A DNA stretch of 64,000 bases from VAZQ01 sp963817135. Its GTDB lineage: Bacteria > Pseudomonadota > Alphaproteobacteria > Rhizobiales > Xanthobacteraceae. Under the pieces are notes generated by a model, which saw nothing but the letters and a program-made list of their open reading frames with translations, had not been told where the DNA came from and did not search any database. Location of the stretch: assembly GCA_963817135.1 (NCBI GenBank), contig CAWFNG010000001.1, positions 434,001-498,000 of the forward strand, in the 5' to 3' direction. Shown piece by piece: positions 6,539 to 16,381 of this stretch. The position numbers and the translations under genes were made by a program. Position 1 is the stretch's first letter. Each line of letters starts with the position of its first letter.

Positions 6539-9397
6539 CCCGCTCCCGCTCCTGCTCCAACACCCGCGCCTACTCCACCTCCCACGCCGACGCCTGCTCC
6601 CACGCCTACCCCCGCGCCTACCCCCGCGCCTGCTCCGGCGCCAACTCCCGCCCCTACACCCACGCCTGCGCCCACTCCAGCGCCGACACCTGCGCCCACG
6701 CCCTCTCCGCAGCCGACGCCAACTCCCGCTCCCGAGCCACCTCCTACTCCATCGCCCACTCCACCGCCGGGCACCACTCAGGTTCCGCCGGTCATAGTGA
6801 CGCCGCCGCCTACACCACCGCGGCCACCGGGCACACCACCGACGCCGACACCGATACCGGCCCGCACACCTGCCGCGCCACCGGCAGCGCCATCAACCCC
6901 ACCAGCGACACCCGCCGCCGCCGCGCCACCAACTCCACCGGCGACTCCGACCGCAACGCCACAGCCGTCTCGGCCCGCACCAAGCCCGCCGCAGCCCGGC
7001 CCAACCCAACAACAGGCTACGCAGACCCAGGTCCTGGATCAGCGGCGCGAGAACATCTTCGCGCCGATCGGCACTTCGCCCACCACCTGGAGCCGGGACG
7101 CGATCGAGGCGCTGCCACAAGGCACAAACACGAGCATCGATAGAGTTCTGCTGCAGTTCCCCGGTGTCACGCAGGACTCCGCTGCCAACGGCAACCTGCA
7201 TATTCGCAATGAACACGCGGAATCCGTTTCCTACCGCATCAACGGCATTCTGATGCCGGATGGCCTGAGCGGGTTTGGACAGTTTTTGGATGCAAGCTTC
7301 GTCGGCAGCCTGAGATTGATCACCGGGGCATTGCCCGCCCAATACGGGTTTCGCACAGCCGGCATCATCGACATCGAGACCGCGAGCTTCGACAATTCCG
7401 GCGCCGTGAGCATCTATGGCGGCAGCCGGCAAACGACGAATATGAGCGCTTACTACGGCGGCAAGAGCGGCAGCACTGAATATTTTATTGCCGGCCGGGG
7501 GCTACGAAACATCCTGGGAATCGAGAACCCGACCCCGAGCCTCAACGCGCTTCACGACTTGACGCGGCAAGAGCGCGGCTTTGCCTATGTATCGACGGTC
7601 ATCGACCCGACCACCCGGGTGACCTTCATTGGCGGCAGCGCGGTCAACCGATTTCAGATTCCCAATACTCCGAACCAGTTGCCGAGCTTCACCGCGTTCA
7701 GCCAGCAAACCTTCGATTCCTCCATGATGAATGAGAATCAGACCGAGCGCTACAGCTTCGGGGTGCTCGCGCTGCAGAAATCGGTCGCCGATGTCGACTT
7801 GCAACTCTCCTATTTCACACGATCCGCCTCTGTTCATTTCGTGCCGGACGTCGTGGGCGACCTCATGTTCAACGGTCTCGCTTCAGATGTTTTTCGTACC
7901 AGCACCGTCCACGGCATTCAGAGCGATGCTGCCTTTCGCATCAATGAGGCGCATACCTTGCGAGCCGGCACTTTCGTAAGAGCCGAGAAATCGCAGGTCA
8001 TCAATACGTACCAGCTCCTGCCGCTCGACGGCTCGGATCCGACGCTGCCGCAGATCCTGCCCGATGTGCCGATCCCACGCGTTGATTCAAGCGAGCTGCT
8101 TGGCTGGCTCGCCGGCGTCTACATTTCGGACGAGTGGAGGCTCACCGAAAAGCTAATGCTCAATCTCGGCGGACGCTTCGATGAGATGTGGCAATATCAG
8201 AACGCAAACCAGTTCAGCCCCCGCGCGAGCCTGACCTACAAGGCGAGCGACAGCACGACGCTGCATGCGGGCTATGCGCGTACCTTTGTGCCGCCGGTTC
8301 AGACCATTGCCGCTCCCGCCAATACCAGCTTGTTCACGAGTTGCCCGCCTAATCTCGTTGCCAACCCCAGCTGCACCACGATTCAGGCGCCCGGAGTGCC
8401 TCCTCCATACACTCCGTTTCTGCCGGAGCGTGCCCATGTCTGGGACATCGGCATGGACCAGCAAGTGCTCCCCGGGTTTCAAGTGGGAGTTGACACGTAT
8501 TACAAACGGGCAACCGATCAGATCAATATCGGGCAGTTTGGCCAAGCCCTTGTCTTGAGCGGCCAAAATTATGAAAAATCCGAGAACATCGGAGTTGAGC
8601 TGAAAGCCTTGTACAGGGAGGGCAATTTCAGGGCCTATGCAAACCTTACCTGGTCGCGTCAGCTCGCTACGATTGTAAAGACCAATCAATATCTTTCTGA
8701 TGCTGACGAGTTTGCTTACCTTCAGACGAACTGGGGCACCACGGATCATTCCCAGCAGTGGATCGGATCGGGCGGCATTTCCTATCTCTGGTATGGGACG
8801 CGATTCAGTGCCGACATGATCTACGGCAGCGGTATACGTTCGGGTTTTGCCAACACCGATCACAATGCTCCGTACACACAGGTCAATGCCGGGATTTCGC
8901 ACGAGTTCAAGTTCGACGGTTGGTGGAGCCCATTCACGCTGCGCTTCGACGTCGTCAACGTCTTCGATACGAGCTACGCAATTCGAAACGGAACCGGCAT
9001 CGGCGTATTTGCCCCACAGTATGGTCCGCGACGCGGCTACTATTTCGGCTTCTCGCAAAAGTTCGGTCCGGGAGCGGCGGGCGGCAAGGCGATCGAAAAG
9101 TCGCCGGTCTCCTCGGCGGTTTATGCACCGTCGGGTTATCGGCGAGGGACACCCGTCATTTTGAAAGACCCGATCGCAGCAACCGTATGGACGTGGACCG
9201 GCTTCTATATCGGCGCCAATCTCGGCTACAGCGCCAGTCGTTTCAGCACCGATGCGTTCATCAGCCAGATATCGCCTGGGACCGCCAGTTTTACCACCAG
9301 CTACTCTTCCAGAATTCAAGGCGCGATTGGCGGCGGCCAGGCCGGCTACAACTGGCAGTCCGGCATGTGGGTAACGGGGATCGAGTTCGGACTTTGA
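6539..9397 (+). CDS. TonB-dependent receptor with proline-rich N-terminus and start of the first Omp25-like barrel
   Basis: Main segment of the fusion. A proline/threonine/alanine-rich region of about 155 residues (to roughly 7010) precedes a TonB plug domain (7030-7400) containing VLLQFPGV, YRINGILMPDG and GALPAQYGFRTAGIIDIET. The 22-strand barrel runs to about 9065 and closes with YYFGFSQKFGP. TBDRs import metal chelates, vitamins or similar ligands with TonB energy; with DUF2946 and PCu(A)C upstream, copper is the best guess. At about 9175 a new domain opens with WTWTGFYIGANLGY, the start signature of Omp25/Omp31-like eight-stranded barrels. The frame breaks at about 9390, where one extra G turns 'GIEFD' into a stop; coding continues in the next segment. 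A gene caller may start this piece at the GTG on 6797. Confidence 0.85.
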   Translation, partial: PAPAPAPTPAPTPPPTPTPAPTPTPAPTPAPAPAPTPAPTPTPAPTPAPTPAPTPSPQPTPTPAPEPPPTPSPTPPPGTTQVPPVIVTPPPTPPRPPGTPPTPTPIPARTPAAPPAAPSTPPATPAAAAPPTPPATPTATPQPSRPAPSPPQPGPTQQQATQTQVLDQRRENIFAPIGTSPTTWSRDAIEALPQGTNTSIDRVLLQFPGVTQDSAANGNLHIRNEHAESVSYRINGILMPDGLSGFGQFLDASFVGSLRLITGALPAQYGFRTAGIIDIETASFDNSGAVSIYGGSRQTTNMSAYYGGKSGSTEYFIAGRGLRNILGIENPTPSLNALHDLTRQERGFAYVSTVIDPTTRVTFIGGSAVNRFQIPNTPNQLPSFTAFSQQTFDSSMMNENQTERYSFGVLALQKSVADVDLQLSYFTRSASVHFVPDVVGDLMFNGLASDVFRTSTVHGIQSDAAFRINEAHTLRAGTFVRAEKSQVINTYQLLPLDGSDPTLPQILPDVPIPRVDSSELLGWLAGVYISDEWRLTEKLMLNLGGRFDEMWQYQNANQFSPRASLTYKASDSTTLHAGYARTFVPPVQTIAAPANTSLFTSCPPNLVANPSCTTIQAPGVPPPYTPFLPERAHVWDIGMDQQVLPGFQVGVDTYYKRATDQINIGQFGQALVLSGQNYEKSENIGVELKALYREGNFRAYANLTWSRQLATIVKTNQYLSDADEFAYLQTNWGTTDHSQQWIGSGGISYLWYGTRFSADMIYGSGIRSGFANTDHNAPYTQVNAGISHEFKFDGWWSPFTLRFDVVNVFDTSYAIRNGTGIGVFAPQYGPRRGYYFGFSQKFGPGAAGGKAIEKSPVSSAVYAPSGYRRGTPVILKDPIAATVWTWTGFYIGANLGYSASRFSTDAFISQISPGTASFTTSYSSRIQGAIGGGQAGYNWQSGMWVTGIEFGL

Positions 9398-10979
9398 TTT
9401 CACGCACCAACGCACAAAATCAACCTTCATCTGTCCCGCGTCGGCGTGCAATCCGTCGGCCATTCCGGGTTTCGATGCATCCGTGCCATTTGGCCATGAG
9501 CATAACCTGGACTGGTTCGCCACAGTTCGCGGCCGTTTAGGCGCGGCCATTACGCCAGACACATTGATCTATCTGACCGGCGGCTTGGTATTTGGACAAG
9601 TCGAGCAGCGCGGGGCCAATTTTGGTTTCGTTACGGGGGCTGACAGCAGTGGGGTTACCTTTGCACAGGCAGCCGACACCGATTACATCAGCCGCAACAT
9701 GAAAGCGGGCTGGACCTTGGGCGGCGGACTTGAGACGCGCCTTGGCGGTAATTGGACCGGCAGGATCGAGTATCTGCACCTTGATCTAGGCAGCGATTCA
9801 GCCTTTGGGATGAATTTGCTCAACCAGACGCCGATCGCGTTCACGTTCAATTCCCGCATCAGCGAAGACCTGGTGCGATTCGGGATGAACTATAAATTTG
9901 ATCCATTGGTTGCTGTTGCTTCGGCGCCGCCAATTCCTGCGGCGATCTTAAAGCCGCAGATCATCTATAAAGCTCCCATCCAAGCAATATGGACGTGGAC
10001 CGGGCTCTACATGGGCGTCAACGTCGGTTACGGCATGGGCAAGTCGGACACTGACGCTGTATTTACCAACGACAACGATGGCAGCTTGCTGCTCACGAGC
10101 AGTTCTTCATCGAGACTGCACGCCACTATCGCAGGCGCTCAGGCCGGTTATAATTTGCAACTTGGCAATTGGGTCGCCGGCCTCGAAAGTGACGTCCAGT
10201 TCACCAGCCGCGGCGCCAATTCGACCTATGTTTGCCCAGGGAGCATCTGCAATCCGGGGATTCTCGCGCTGACCGGCATAGATTCGCCGGTGGTGGTCGA
10301 GCGAAGTCACAACCTCGATTGGTTCGCAACGCTGCGCGCGCGACTGGGCATTGCGGTGACGCCGGATCTAGTGGCATTCGCCAGCGCAGGCATGGCGGGC
10401 GCAGGAATTACCCAATCCGGCAGGATATCGGGCCAGGCGACCACGCTTGGGACGATCTGCGCTGACGGCGGTTGTACCCTGGTTGCCGCGACTATCAACG
10501 ACGCGACCCAGCCTTATCTCGCCCGCACCACCAAAGTGGGCTTGGCCCTTGGCGCCGGCGTGGAAGCTCATCTCATCGGAAATCTGACCGGTAAGATCGA
10601 GTACCTCTACATGGATTTCGGCAACGTTTCCATGCGCGAGAGCAACATCACGAACGACACGCCCATTGCCGTTGCGGTCACGTCGCACATCACCGAGAAC
10701 GTGGTGCGTGCCGGCATCAACTATAAATTCGATCCGAACGCAGCTCCGCCAACCATCGATGTTACTTCTGCCGAGCAGCGGGCTCCATCAGCCAGACTAT
10801 CGCGTCTTGCCAAGGGGCGGATGATCTACAAGGGACCCATCGCGCCGCTATGGACGTGGACGGGTTTCTATCTCGGCGTCAATTACGGGTACAGCTGGGG
10901 CAAGGCGGATGGCGAACTGGCCTTCAACGACGAGTTCGGGAATTTCCTGTTTGCCACCAGCTATCCACATCCAAAGTGA
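9390..10979 (+). CDS. Omp25-like barrels 1 (rest), 2 and 3 (start) of the TonB receptor fusion
   Basis: Continuation after the frame break at 9390. Barrel 1 proceeds through LDWFATVRGRLGAAITPD and ends with GMNYKFDP near 9905. A linker (IIYKAPIQ) leads to barrel 2 (WTWTGLYMGVNVGY at about 9990), which repeats the same order: DWFATLRARLGIAVTPD, then KIEYLYMDFGNV, then GINYKFDP near 10740. A second linker (MIYKGPIAPL) opens barrel 3 (WTWTGFYLGVNYGY at about 10850). The frame is lost again near 10962, where one base seems to be missing from a TSYSS-type stretch. Each unit is about 270-285 residues and is recognisably the Omp25/OmpA-like family of alphaproteobacterial surface proteins. Confidence 0.82.
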   Translation, partial: DFDFTHQRTKSTFICPASACNPSAIPGFDASVPFGHEHNLDWFATVRGRLGAAITPDTLIYLTGGLVFGQVEQRGANFGFVTGADSSGVTFAQAADTDYISRNMKAGWTLGGGLETRLGGNWTGRIEYLHLDLGSDSAFGMNLLNQTPIAFTFNSRISEDLVRFGMNYKFDPLVAVASAPPIPAAILKPQIIYKAPIQAIWTWTGLYMGVNVGYGMGKSDTDAVFTNDNDGSLLLTSSSSSRLHATIAGAQAGYNLQLGNWVAGLESDVQFTSRGANSTYVCPGSICNPGILALTGIDSPVVVERSHNLDWFATLRARLGIAVTPDLVAFASAGMAGAGITQSGRISGQATTLGTICADGGCTLVAATINDATQPYLARTTKVGLALGAGVEAHLIGNLTGKIEYLYMDFGNVSMRESNITNDTPIAVAVTSHITENVVRAGINYKFDPNAAPPTIDVTSAEQRAPSARLSRLAKGRMIYKGPIAPLWTWTGFYLGVNYGYSWGKADGELAFNDEFGNFLFATSYPHPK

Positions 10980-11557
10980 ATGGAGCGATCGGCGGGGCGC
11001 AGACCGGCTTCAATTGGAGCATGGGCTTGTGGCTGGTGGGCATCGAGGCTGATCTCGGCCTTTCCCGCCAGCGCGGCGAGCCGCTGTTCGCGTGCCCGCA
11101 ACCGATCTGCAATCCCAATGGGCCGGTGTTTGCGCGCTTTGACGAAAGCACCAAGCTGGAATGGTTCGGGACGCTGCGCGCTCGCTTTGGCGCCACAATC
11201 ACGCCGGATGCGCTGATCTATGTCACCGGCGGCGCGGCGATCGCCGAGTTCGCGCCGGAAGGGTCGATCTGGAGTTTCGATCCCAACCCGTTCCCGGTGA
11301 ATGCGAATTTCAACAACCACCTGCTCAAGCCGGGCTGGGTGCTCGGTGGAGGTATTGAGGGGCGACTCGCGGGCAATTGGACTGGCAGGATCGAGTATCT
11401 GTATCTCGACTTCGGCAATGTGACTGCATTCGGACTGAATATGAACAACCAGTGGCTGGGACTGGATTCATTCGCGGTGCCCGGCCTCGCGGCAACCTAC
11501 AATGCCCATGTCACCGACAAGATCCTTCGCGCCGGCTTGAATTACAAATTCGATTAG
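10961..11557 (+). CDS. Omp25-like barrel 3, C-terminal end of the TonB receptor fusion
   Basis: The last 198 codons of the joined gene, in the frame that takes over at about 10961. It contains the barrel markers GAIGGAQTGFNW, LEWFGTLRARFGATITPD, GGGIEGRLAGNWTGRIEYLY and a final RAGLNYKFD. The terminal phenylalanine-aspartate follows the usual outer-membrane signature of an aromatic residue at or near the C-terminus. It matches barrels 1 and 2 in order and spacing, showing internal duplication. The next gene, an alpha/beta hydrolase, is convergent, with 21 bases between the two stops. Confidence 0.82.
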   Translation, partial: LSTSKVNGAIGGAQTGFNWSMGLWLVGIEADLGLSRQRGEPLFACPQPICNPNGPVFARFDESTKLEWFGTLRARFGATITPDALIYVTGGAAIAEFAPEGSIWSFDPNPFPVNANFNNHLLKPGWVLGGGIEGRLAGNWTGRIEYLYLDFGNVTAFGLNMNNQWLGLDSFAVPGLAATYNAHVTDKILRAGLNYKFD

Positions 11558-11578
11558 CGCGAACTTCCGATCGCTCTA

Positions 11579-12505
11579 TCACCTCGGCTCAATGCTCCCC
11601 CGATAGATCGGCGCCGGCTGCGCGAAGAAGCTCGCCAGGATGTGGTAGCAGATCTCGTAGTTCTTCTGATGAAACGAAGCGTGCGCGATGCCCGGCATCA
11701 CCGCGAACTGCTTGTCCGGGTTCGGCAGCTTCTCGAAGAATTTCAGCAGATCCTGCAGACTGGCGATTCCGTCGTATTCGCCGCGCATGATCAGGGTCGG
11801 CACGGTGATCTTTTCCGGATCGCAGACCGGCAGGTTGGCGCACATGTCGACATAGGTGCCGGTCGGCACCGAATCGTCGAGCGCAAGAATTGCGTCGGCA
11901 AAGGCCTCGATCACATGATCCTCGGCGGTGCCCGAGTGGTCGCGCTCGAAGATCGAGCGCACGAATTTGCGGTCGATGGGGCGGCGGTTCCTGGCGCGGA
12001 ATTCAGGCAAGCGTTTGCTGCGCTCTGCGAGTGTGGGCGAGCCTTCGCCGGTCCACACCATGGCGTCGAGCGCAAGCCTGGCAACCATTTGCGGATGTTT
12101 CTGCGCGAACAAGGCGGCGCGCAATGCGCCCGACGAGATGCCATAGACCAGGAGCGGCTCTCTGCCGCGCACCTTCTCGATATAGGCGGCAGCGGCCAAG
12201 CAATCGTCGGCGCCCATAGCAATCGGCGCATTGGTGTCGCGATCTTTGGTTGAACGCCCGTAGCCCTCCATGTCGGCACACCAGGTGTCGTAACCGCGCG
12301 CTGCGAAGAAATCCATTGCGGAAGGACGCCCGGGTACTTGCAGATCGAATGTCGGCTGCGAGGCCATGGACGAGCCGTGCACGAAGAGGATGCGGCCGGC
12401 CGGACCTGAAGGGTCGCCGGCATGCTTGTTCCACAGGAACAGGCGCACATCGCCGCCCTTGGTGGTCCAATGCTCGCTGCCGGTGATACGGAGCGGTTCG
12501 TGCAT
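11579..12505 (-). CDS. Alpha/beta hydrolase
   Basis: A 308-residue cytoplasmic serine hydrolase. The oxyanion motif FVHGSS is at residues 41-46. The nucleophile elbow GISSG (Ser124) follows LLVY, the acid is probably Asp245 in RGEYDG, and the base is His275 in PGIAH, so the triad is complete in order and spacing. No signal peptide is seen. Substrates could be esters or lactones of organic acids; nothing in the sequence fixes them. It lies 41 bases downstream of a Bug receptor gene on the same strand and is probably cotranscribed with it. This pairing of a periplasmic acid receptor and a hydrolase is common in catabolic clusters. Confidence 0.85.
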   Translation of the reverse strand: MHEPLRITGSEHWTTKGGDVRLFLWNKHAGDPSGPAGRILFVHGSSMASQPTFDLQVPGRPSAMDFFAARGYDTWCADMEGYGRSTKDRDTNAPIAMGADDCLAAAAYIEKVRGREPLLVYGISSGALRAALFAQKHPQMVARLALDAMVWTGEGSPTLAERSKRLPEFRARNRRPIDRKFVRSIFERDHSGTAEDHVIEAFADAILALDDSVPTGTYVDMCANLPVCDPEKITVPTLIMRGEYDGIASLQDLLKFFEKLPNPDKQFAVMPGIAHASFHQKNYEICYHILASFFAQPAPIYRGSIEPR

Positions 12506-12546
12506 GGGATTACCTCACAGTGTTGTTTCTGGTTCGCAGTCAATCG

Positions 12547-13512
12547 TCATTCCGGCCTGATCGCATTCGCTCTGATGATTTTTTCCCATTTGTCGATTTC
12601 GGATTGCACGAAGGCGCCGAACGCGGGGGGCGACATGGCAATGGGATGCGCGCCGAGCTTCTCCCAGGACTCTATCACGTCCGCTCGGTTCAGTATCTTG
12701 TTGATCTCGCGATTGAGGGTTTCGACAATCGGCTGCGGGGTCCCCGCCGGTGCCATGACGCCAATCCAGATGGTGGCCTCATAACCGGGCACGCCGGCTT
12801 CGGCGATGGTGGGAACATCCGGCAGGATAGCCGAGCGTGTCCTGCCGCTCGTGCCCAGCGCCCTGACCCGCCCGACGCGCGCCATCTGCGCCATGGTGGG
12901 CACGGAATCGAACATCATGTCGATCTGTCCGCTGATGATGTCGTTGCGGGCGCCCGCGCTCCCCTTGTAGGGCACATGCAGGATATCGGTACCGGTCAGG
13001 TTCTTAAAAAGCTCGCCCGCCATATGGTAGTTCGAGCCGATCCCGGAGGATGCATAATTGAGTTTGCCGGGCTTGGATTTGGCGAGCGCAATGAATTCCT
13101 GCACCGTGTTCGCAGGAACGGAGGGATGCACGACCATCACCAGCTCGGATTTGAGCAGCGATGCCACCGGCACGAAGTCCCGCATCAACTTGTATGGCTT
13201 GTTGGGCGCCAGCGTCTCGGTCGTGGTCTGCGTCGCCGAAACCATCAGGAGCGTATAGCCGTCGGGCGGAGACTTCGCGGCAGCCTCGGTGCCGATGATG
13301 GTGCCGGCACCCGGCCGGTTCTCCATCACGAATGGTTCTCTGAGCGACTTGTGCAGCTCTTCGGAAATTGCGCGGGTGAACACGTCGGTCGGACCGCCCA
13401 GGCCGAACGGCACGATCACCTTCACCGGCCGCGCAGGATAGTCCTGCGCCACGCTCGGCGAGGCGCACACCATCAGCAAAATGAACGGCCAAATCCGCAC
13501 CGGCATGTGCAC
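12547..13512 (-). CDS. Bug-family tricarboxylate-type solute receptor
   Basis: 321 residues with a signal peptide (about 1-23, cleaved near SVAQ-DYP), followed by the family opening YPARPVKVIVPFGLGGPTD. Later markers are ENRPGAGTIIGTEAAAKSPPDGYT, the PYKGSAGARNDIISGQIDMMFD segment and APAGTPQPIVETLNREINK, all in the expected places for a TctC-like fold. It would bind a carboxylate in the periplasm. No TctA/TctB membrane genes are nearby, as is usual for the many orphan Bug proteins of this group. It precedes the alpha/beta hydrolase in a likely two-gene operon and follows the YfhO-like gene after 40 bases. Confidence 0.9.
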   Translation of the reverse strand: MHMPVRIWPFILLMVCASPSVAQDYPARPVKVIVPFGLGGPTDVFTRAISEELHKSLREPFVMENRPGAGTIIGTEAAAKSPPDGYTLLMVSATQTTTETLAPNKPYKLMRDFVPVASLLKSELVMVVHPSVPANTVQEFIALAKSKPGKLNYASSGIGSNYHMAGELFKNLTGTDILHVPYKGSAGARNDIISGQIDMMFDSVPTMAQMARVGRVRALGTSGRTRSAILPDVPTIAEAGVPGYEATIWIGVMAPAGTPQPIVETLNREINKILNRADVIESWEKLGAHPIAMSPPAFGAFVQSEIDKWEKIIRANAIRPE

Positions 13513-13552
13513 ATCAGTAGCGGCAGCCGCAGCTTAGGTCGAGCCCCACGGG

Positions 13553-15928
13553 CTACAGCCCCAGCTTCTCGATCAGTTCGGCAACGGCCCCATCGAATGG
13601 ATGAAAGCTAAAGCGCACCACGTGGCGTCCCGAGGGCACCACCACCGCACGAAAAATTCCGTTGGCTTTGAGGATAGCGGCCTTCTTTTCATCGACGCTC
13701 GCCCGCCACCACGGATGCCAGACGTCATTGAGGACAAGGATGCCGCCATCCGGCGCCTCGACTTCGACCACTACTTCGGTATTGGCATAGCGCAGCAAGC
13801 GCGCGGCCCCGGGCGTCGCAGCTTTGTCGCTCAATGGAAAACCCTCCGGTGCGCGCTCCAATAGCACCGTCCGGCTCGGGTCAACGCCCGGCCACCCGCT
13901 TTGGGTAAGCTCGTTGAAGTCGGACAAGCGCCATTGCGTGAGCAGCATCACCCGCGGCAGTGCGCGCTGATTCTCATAGATATAGGCATCTCTGGTGCGG
14001 GCAATAAATTCGAGGTCGCCCGGCTTGAGCGATGAATCAATGTCCTCGACGGGGACGCCCGTGGCGATGAACCGCACGCCGAGGAGGTCTGCGAAGGCCG
14101 AGTGGTACGAAGGGTAGAGCGGGGAAAACCAGCGCTGCGAGGGTATGGCGACGGTATCGCCGATATGCGTCGCTTCGTAGAACGAGGCGAGCCGCAGCGG
14201 ATTGTGCCCAAACACCTGGTCGAAGCCCTGGGCCAACGAAAGGTTGGGCCACTCGTAGCCCATGCCGACCATCTCGATGCGGTCGCGCCGGTCCGGCGCC
14301 GCAGCGGCTTCGAGCCGCTCTTTAAGGAGCCGAACCGTCTCCTTCCGGGTGTCCGCGCGAAGCGCATCGAACTCGCCCGGCGGCAACGCCGTCGAGACGT
14401 GTGGCGCGTTGTTGATCGCGAGGTCGCCAGCCATGAAAATGGCAAGCAACGCGCAAGCCGCCGCCGGCCAATGGACGGCGAGCCGCCGCGCCAATGCCAG
14501 CGCGGCAATCGCACCCGCGGTGAACATGACGGCCGTAACGACCGGCCGGACCGCCAGGCGCGCTCCGACGACGGAGTGAGCGAGCGCGAAAGCAGCAACA
14601 ATGAGGATGGCTGCGGTTGCGGCCTCCAGCGCCCGCTGCGTTCCGGTCGCCCGCGGCACGGTGTCGGTGAGCCAGCGATGAACGAGATAACCGGCAACAA
14701 TGGCGATCAGCGCGACCAGCACGAAGCTTGCATCGGCCGGCCGGCGGTAGAATTCGACTCCAGGCAGTATGTCGTAGAGCAAACGAAAACCCGGCGTGTA
14801 GCCGCCGAGCGCATAAAGCAGAACGACTGCCGCGGCGATGGTGAAAAAACGAATCTCACGCGCAAAGGCAAGGCCGCGAATGAGGCCGAATGCGATCACG
14901 ACGGCAATGGTGAGGGCGCCCGCATAAAGCAGTCCCATATTCTGCGAGAGGTAAAGCCCCGGCGATCCCCAGGCAGCATCCCAGACGGCGCCTTGCGGTG
15001 CCCAATATTCGATTGTGGGATCCATGGCGCCGAACAGATCGGCAAACGCCAATTGCAGAAGGTGCACGGGGTGCAGCGAGCCCGCCGCCGCCGAGGCATA
15101 GCCGATTTCCGGCCGGTTCGATCGTGCGGCAAGCAAGGCCGTTGTGACGACCGGCACCGCGGCAACGATCGCCGCAATTGCCCCGGCTGCCGCCAGCGGT
15201 GGGAGACTCGCTCGCATGGAGGCGAGCGCATCGTCACGTGCGAGCCAATACGCGACAACGAAGCCGGCAACAACATATAGCGAAAGAAGTGCAACCTGAT
15301 CGCGTCCGATTGCCAGCAATCCTGCCATCAGTCCGGCGGCAAGACCCACCCGCCACGACGCGCGATCGAGCGCTCGCGCCACGAGCCAGAGCGTCAGGGG
15401 GAAAGACGCGAGACTGATAATTTGCACGGTATGTTGAATTCGCCCGCTGGCGGAGCCGCCGAACGCAAAGGCCATCGCTGCCACCAGCGCCCCGCCGCCA
15501 TGCCAGCCACGATCATGGAAGAACAAGATAATGCCGAGCCCGCCGAGGAACAGGTAGGCGAAGCTCATTGCATCGAAGGCGCGCAGGCTCAGGTTCGGGC
15601 CCAAGCCTGCAAGCAGAAGATGGAGCGGCGAGAACATCAGCGATTGCGGGTCGGCAATCTGCGGCCAGCCGGCAAAGACATTGGGCGTCCACCACGGCCA
15701 TTCGCCACGCGCGATCGAGTTCGCCAGAAATTGCACCTGCGGGAAGAATTGCGATTTGGCGTCCCATGGGATGGTCACCGCCCCGGACAGCCACGGAAAG
15801 GCCGGGACGAGGAAGGCGCATGCGAACAGCGCTATCGTGACCTGGACCGGCGGCTTCGACCCATGCGTATCCCGGCCGCAATGCAGTACTCCCTCAGGCG
15901 GCGCACCGCTGAGCCGGGACCGTTCCAA
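13553..15928 (-). CDS. Large YfhO-like polytopic membrane protein
   Basis: About 790 residues with some 12-14 hydrophobic helices in the first two thirds and a soluble C-terminal domain of about 300 residues. Family signs are the early PWDAKSQFFPQVQF stretch, then WWTPNVFAGWPQIADPQSLMF (PLWNPxxFxGxP-type), repeated GG-rich helices, and the late block ending in WHPWWRASVDEKKAAILKA (the 'YxxGWxaxVDG' motif of YfhO). YfhO proteins act in lipoteichoic-acid or lipid-linked glycosylation in Gram-positives; in proteobacteria they are unassigned glycosyltransferase-like proteins. The start is uncertain: TTG at 15928 is used, but upstream codons run into a repeat element and GTG at 15994 is also possible. 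Confidence 0.75.
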   Translation of the reverse strand: MERSRLSGAPPEGVLHCGRDTHGSKPPVQVTIALFACAFLVPAFPWLSGAVTIPWDAKSQFFPQVQFLANSIARGEWPWWTPNVFAGWPQIADPQSLMFSPLHLLLAGLGPNLSLRAFDAMSFAYLFLGGLGIILFFHDRGWHGGGALVAAMAFAFGGSASGRIQHTVQIISLASFPLTLWLVARALDRASWRVGLAAGLMAGLLAIGRDQVALLSLYVVAGFVVAYWLARDDALASMRASLPPLAAAGAIAAIVAAVPVVTTALLAARSNRPEIGYASAAAGSLHPVHLLQLAFADLFGAMDPTIEYWAPQGAVWDAAWGSPGLYLSQNMGLLYAGALTIAVVIAFGLIRGLAFAREIRFFTIAAAVVLLYALGGYTPGFRLLYDILPGVEFYRRPADASFVLVALIAIVAGYLVHRWLTDTVPRATGTQRALEAATAAILIVAAFALAHSVVGARLAVRPVVTAVMFTAGAIAALALARRLAVHWPAAACALLAIFMAGDLAINNAPHVSTALPPGEFDALRADTRKETVRLLKERLEAAAAPDRRDRIEMVGMGYEWPNLSLAQGFDQVFGHNPLRLASFYEATHIGDTVAIPSQRWFSPLYPSYHSAFADLLGVRFIATGVPVEDIDSSLKPGDLEFIARTRDAYIYENQRALPRVMLLTQWRLSDFNELTQSGWPGVDPSRTVLLERAPEGFPLSDKAATPGAARLLRYANTEVVVEVEAPDGGILVLNDVWHPWWRASVDEKKAAILKANGIFRAVVVPSGRHVVRFSFHPFDGAVAELIEKLGL

Positions 15929-15944
15929 CGGTAGCGTTCGTAAC

Positions 15945-15985
15945 GGTTCCGGTTCTGCAGCGCACTGCTTCGCGTTGCGCTGCGC
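15945..15985 (-). repeat. Short interspersed GC-rich repeat, copy B
   Basis: Minus-strand copy of the element at 298-356, sharing CGCAGCGCA-C-CGAAGC and TGCGCTGCAGAACCGG-ACCG. It sits at the 5' side of the YfhO-like gene and makes the longer upstream open reading there doubtful as protein. Confidence 0.4.
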
Positions 15986-16063
15986 CCAGGACACGTGGGA
16001 TAAAAGTGTCACAATCACAACCGTAGCCCTATCATGCCAAGGCAACCCAAGTGGAGCGCGCGA

Positions 16064-16381
16064 ATGAGCACAGCACCGGAACGACCAATGCTGCCGCGCG
16101 AACGCTGCGAATTTTCGGCCATTGTCGATCGTGCCCCGCTGCAATTGCCGGGCGGCGCTCGCGTCGCATTCTGGACGATCGTGAACTACGAGGTGTGGGA
16201 TATCGGCCGGCCGATGCCGCGGCAGGTATTGCCCGCGCCAACCGGCGCGACGCTCCTTCCCGACGTGCCGCACTGGAGCTGGCACGAATACGGAATGCGC
16301 GTGGGGGCGTGGCGTTTCTTTGAACTTTACGAGCGGCTGCGAGATAACGCCCACGCTCGCGATCAATGCCCGCACCTGTGA
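16064..16381 (+). CDS. Polysaccharide-deacetylase-like (PuuE/allantoinase-like) protein, N-terminal segment
   Basis: The first about 95 real codons of a NodB-homology protein. VAFWTIVNYEVWD is the start of the TIM-like barrel, and PDVPHWSWHEYGMRVGAWRFFE matches the region where PuuE-type deacetylases place the W-x-EYGxRVG motif. A GGAG lies about nine bases before the ATG at 16064. The frame is lost at about 16338, after FELYERL: the residues after that point in this frame are unrelated, and the expected GITPTLAINARTCEDY continues in the frame of the next segment. The break looks like a one-base indel. The gene diverges from the YfhO-like gene. Confidence 0.75.
   Translation: MSTAPERPMLPRERCEFSAIVDRAPLQLPGGARVAFWTIVNYEVWDIGRPMPRQVLPAPTGATLLPDVPHWSWHEYGMRVGAWRFFELYERLRDNAHARDQCPHL

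Noticed and set aside
8153..9562. Long minus-strand open reading of 469 codons opposite the TonB receptor
   Set aside because: It is rich in arginine, has no recognisable motifs, and mirrors a clearly conserved coding strand in high-GC DNA. It is treated as a shadow.
15930..16375. N-terminal extension of the YfhO-like protein by up to 150 residues
   Set aside because: The extra reading lies across the divergent deacetylase gene and a short dispersed repeat, has arginine-rich shadow composition and no family similarity. The real start is placed at or near 15928.
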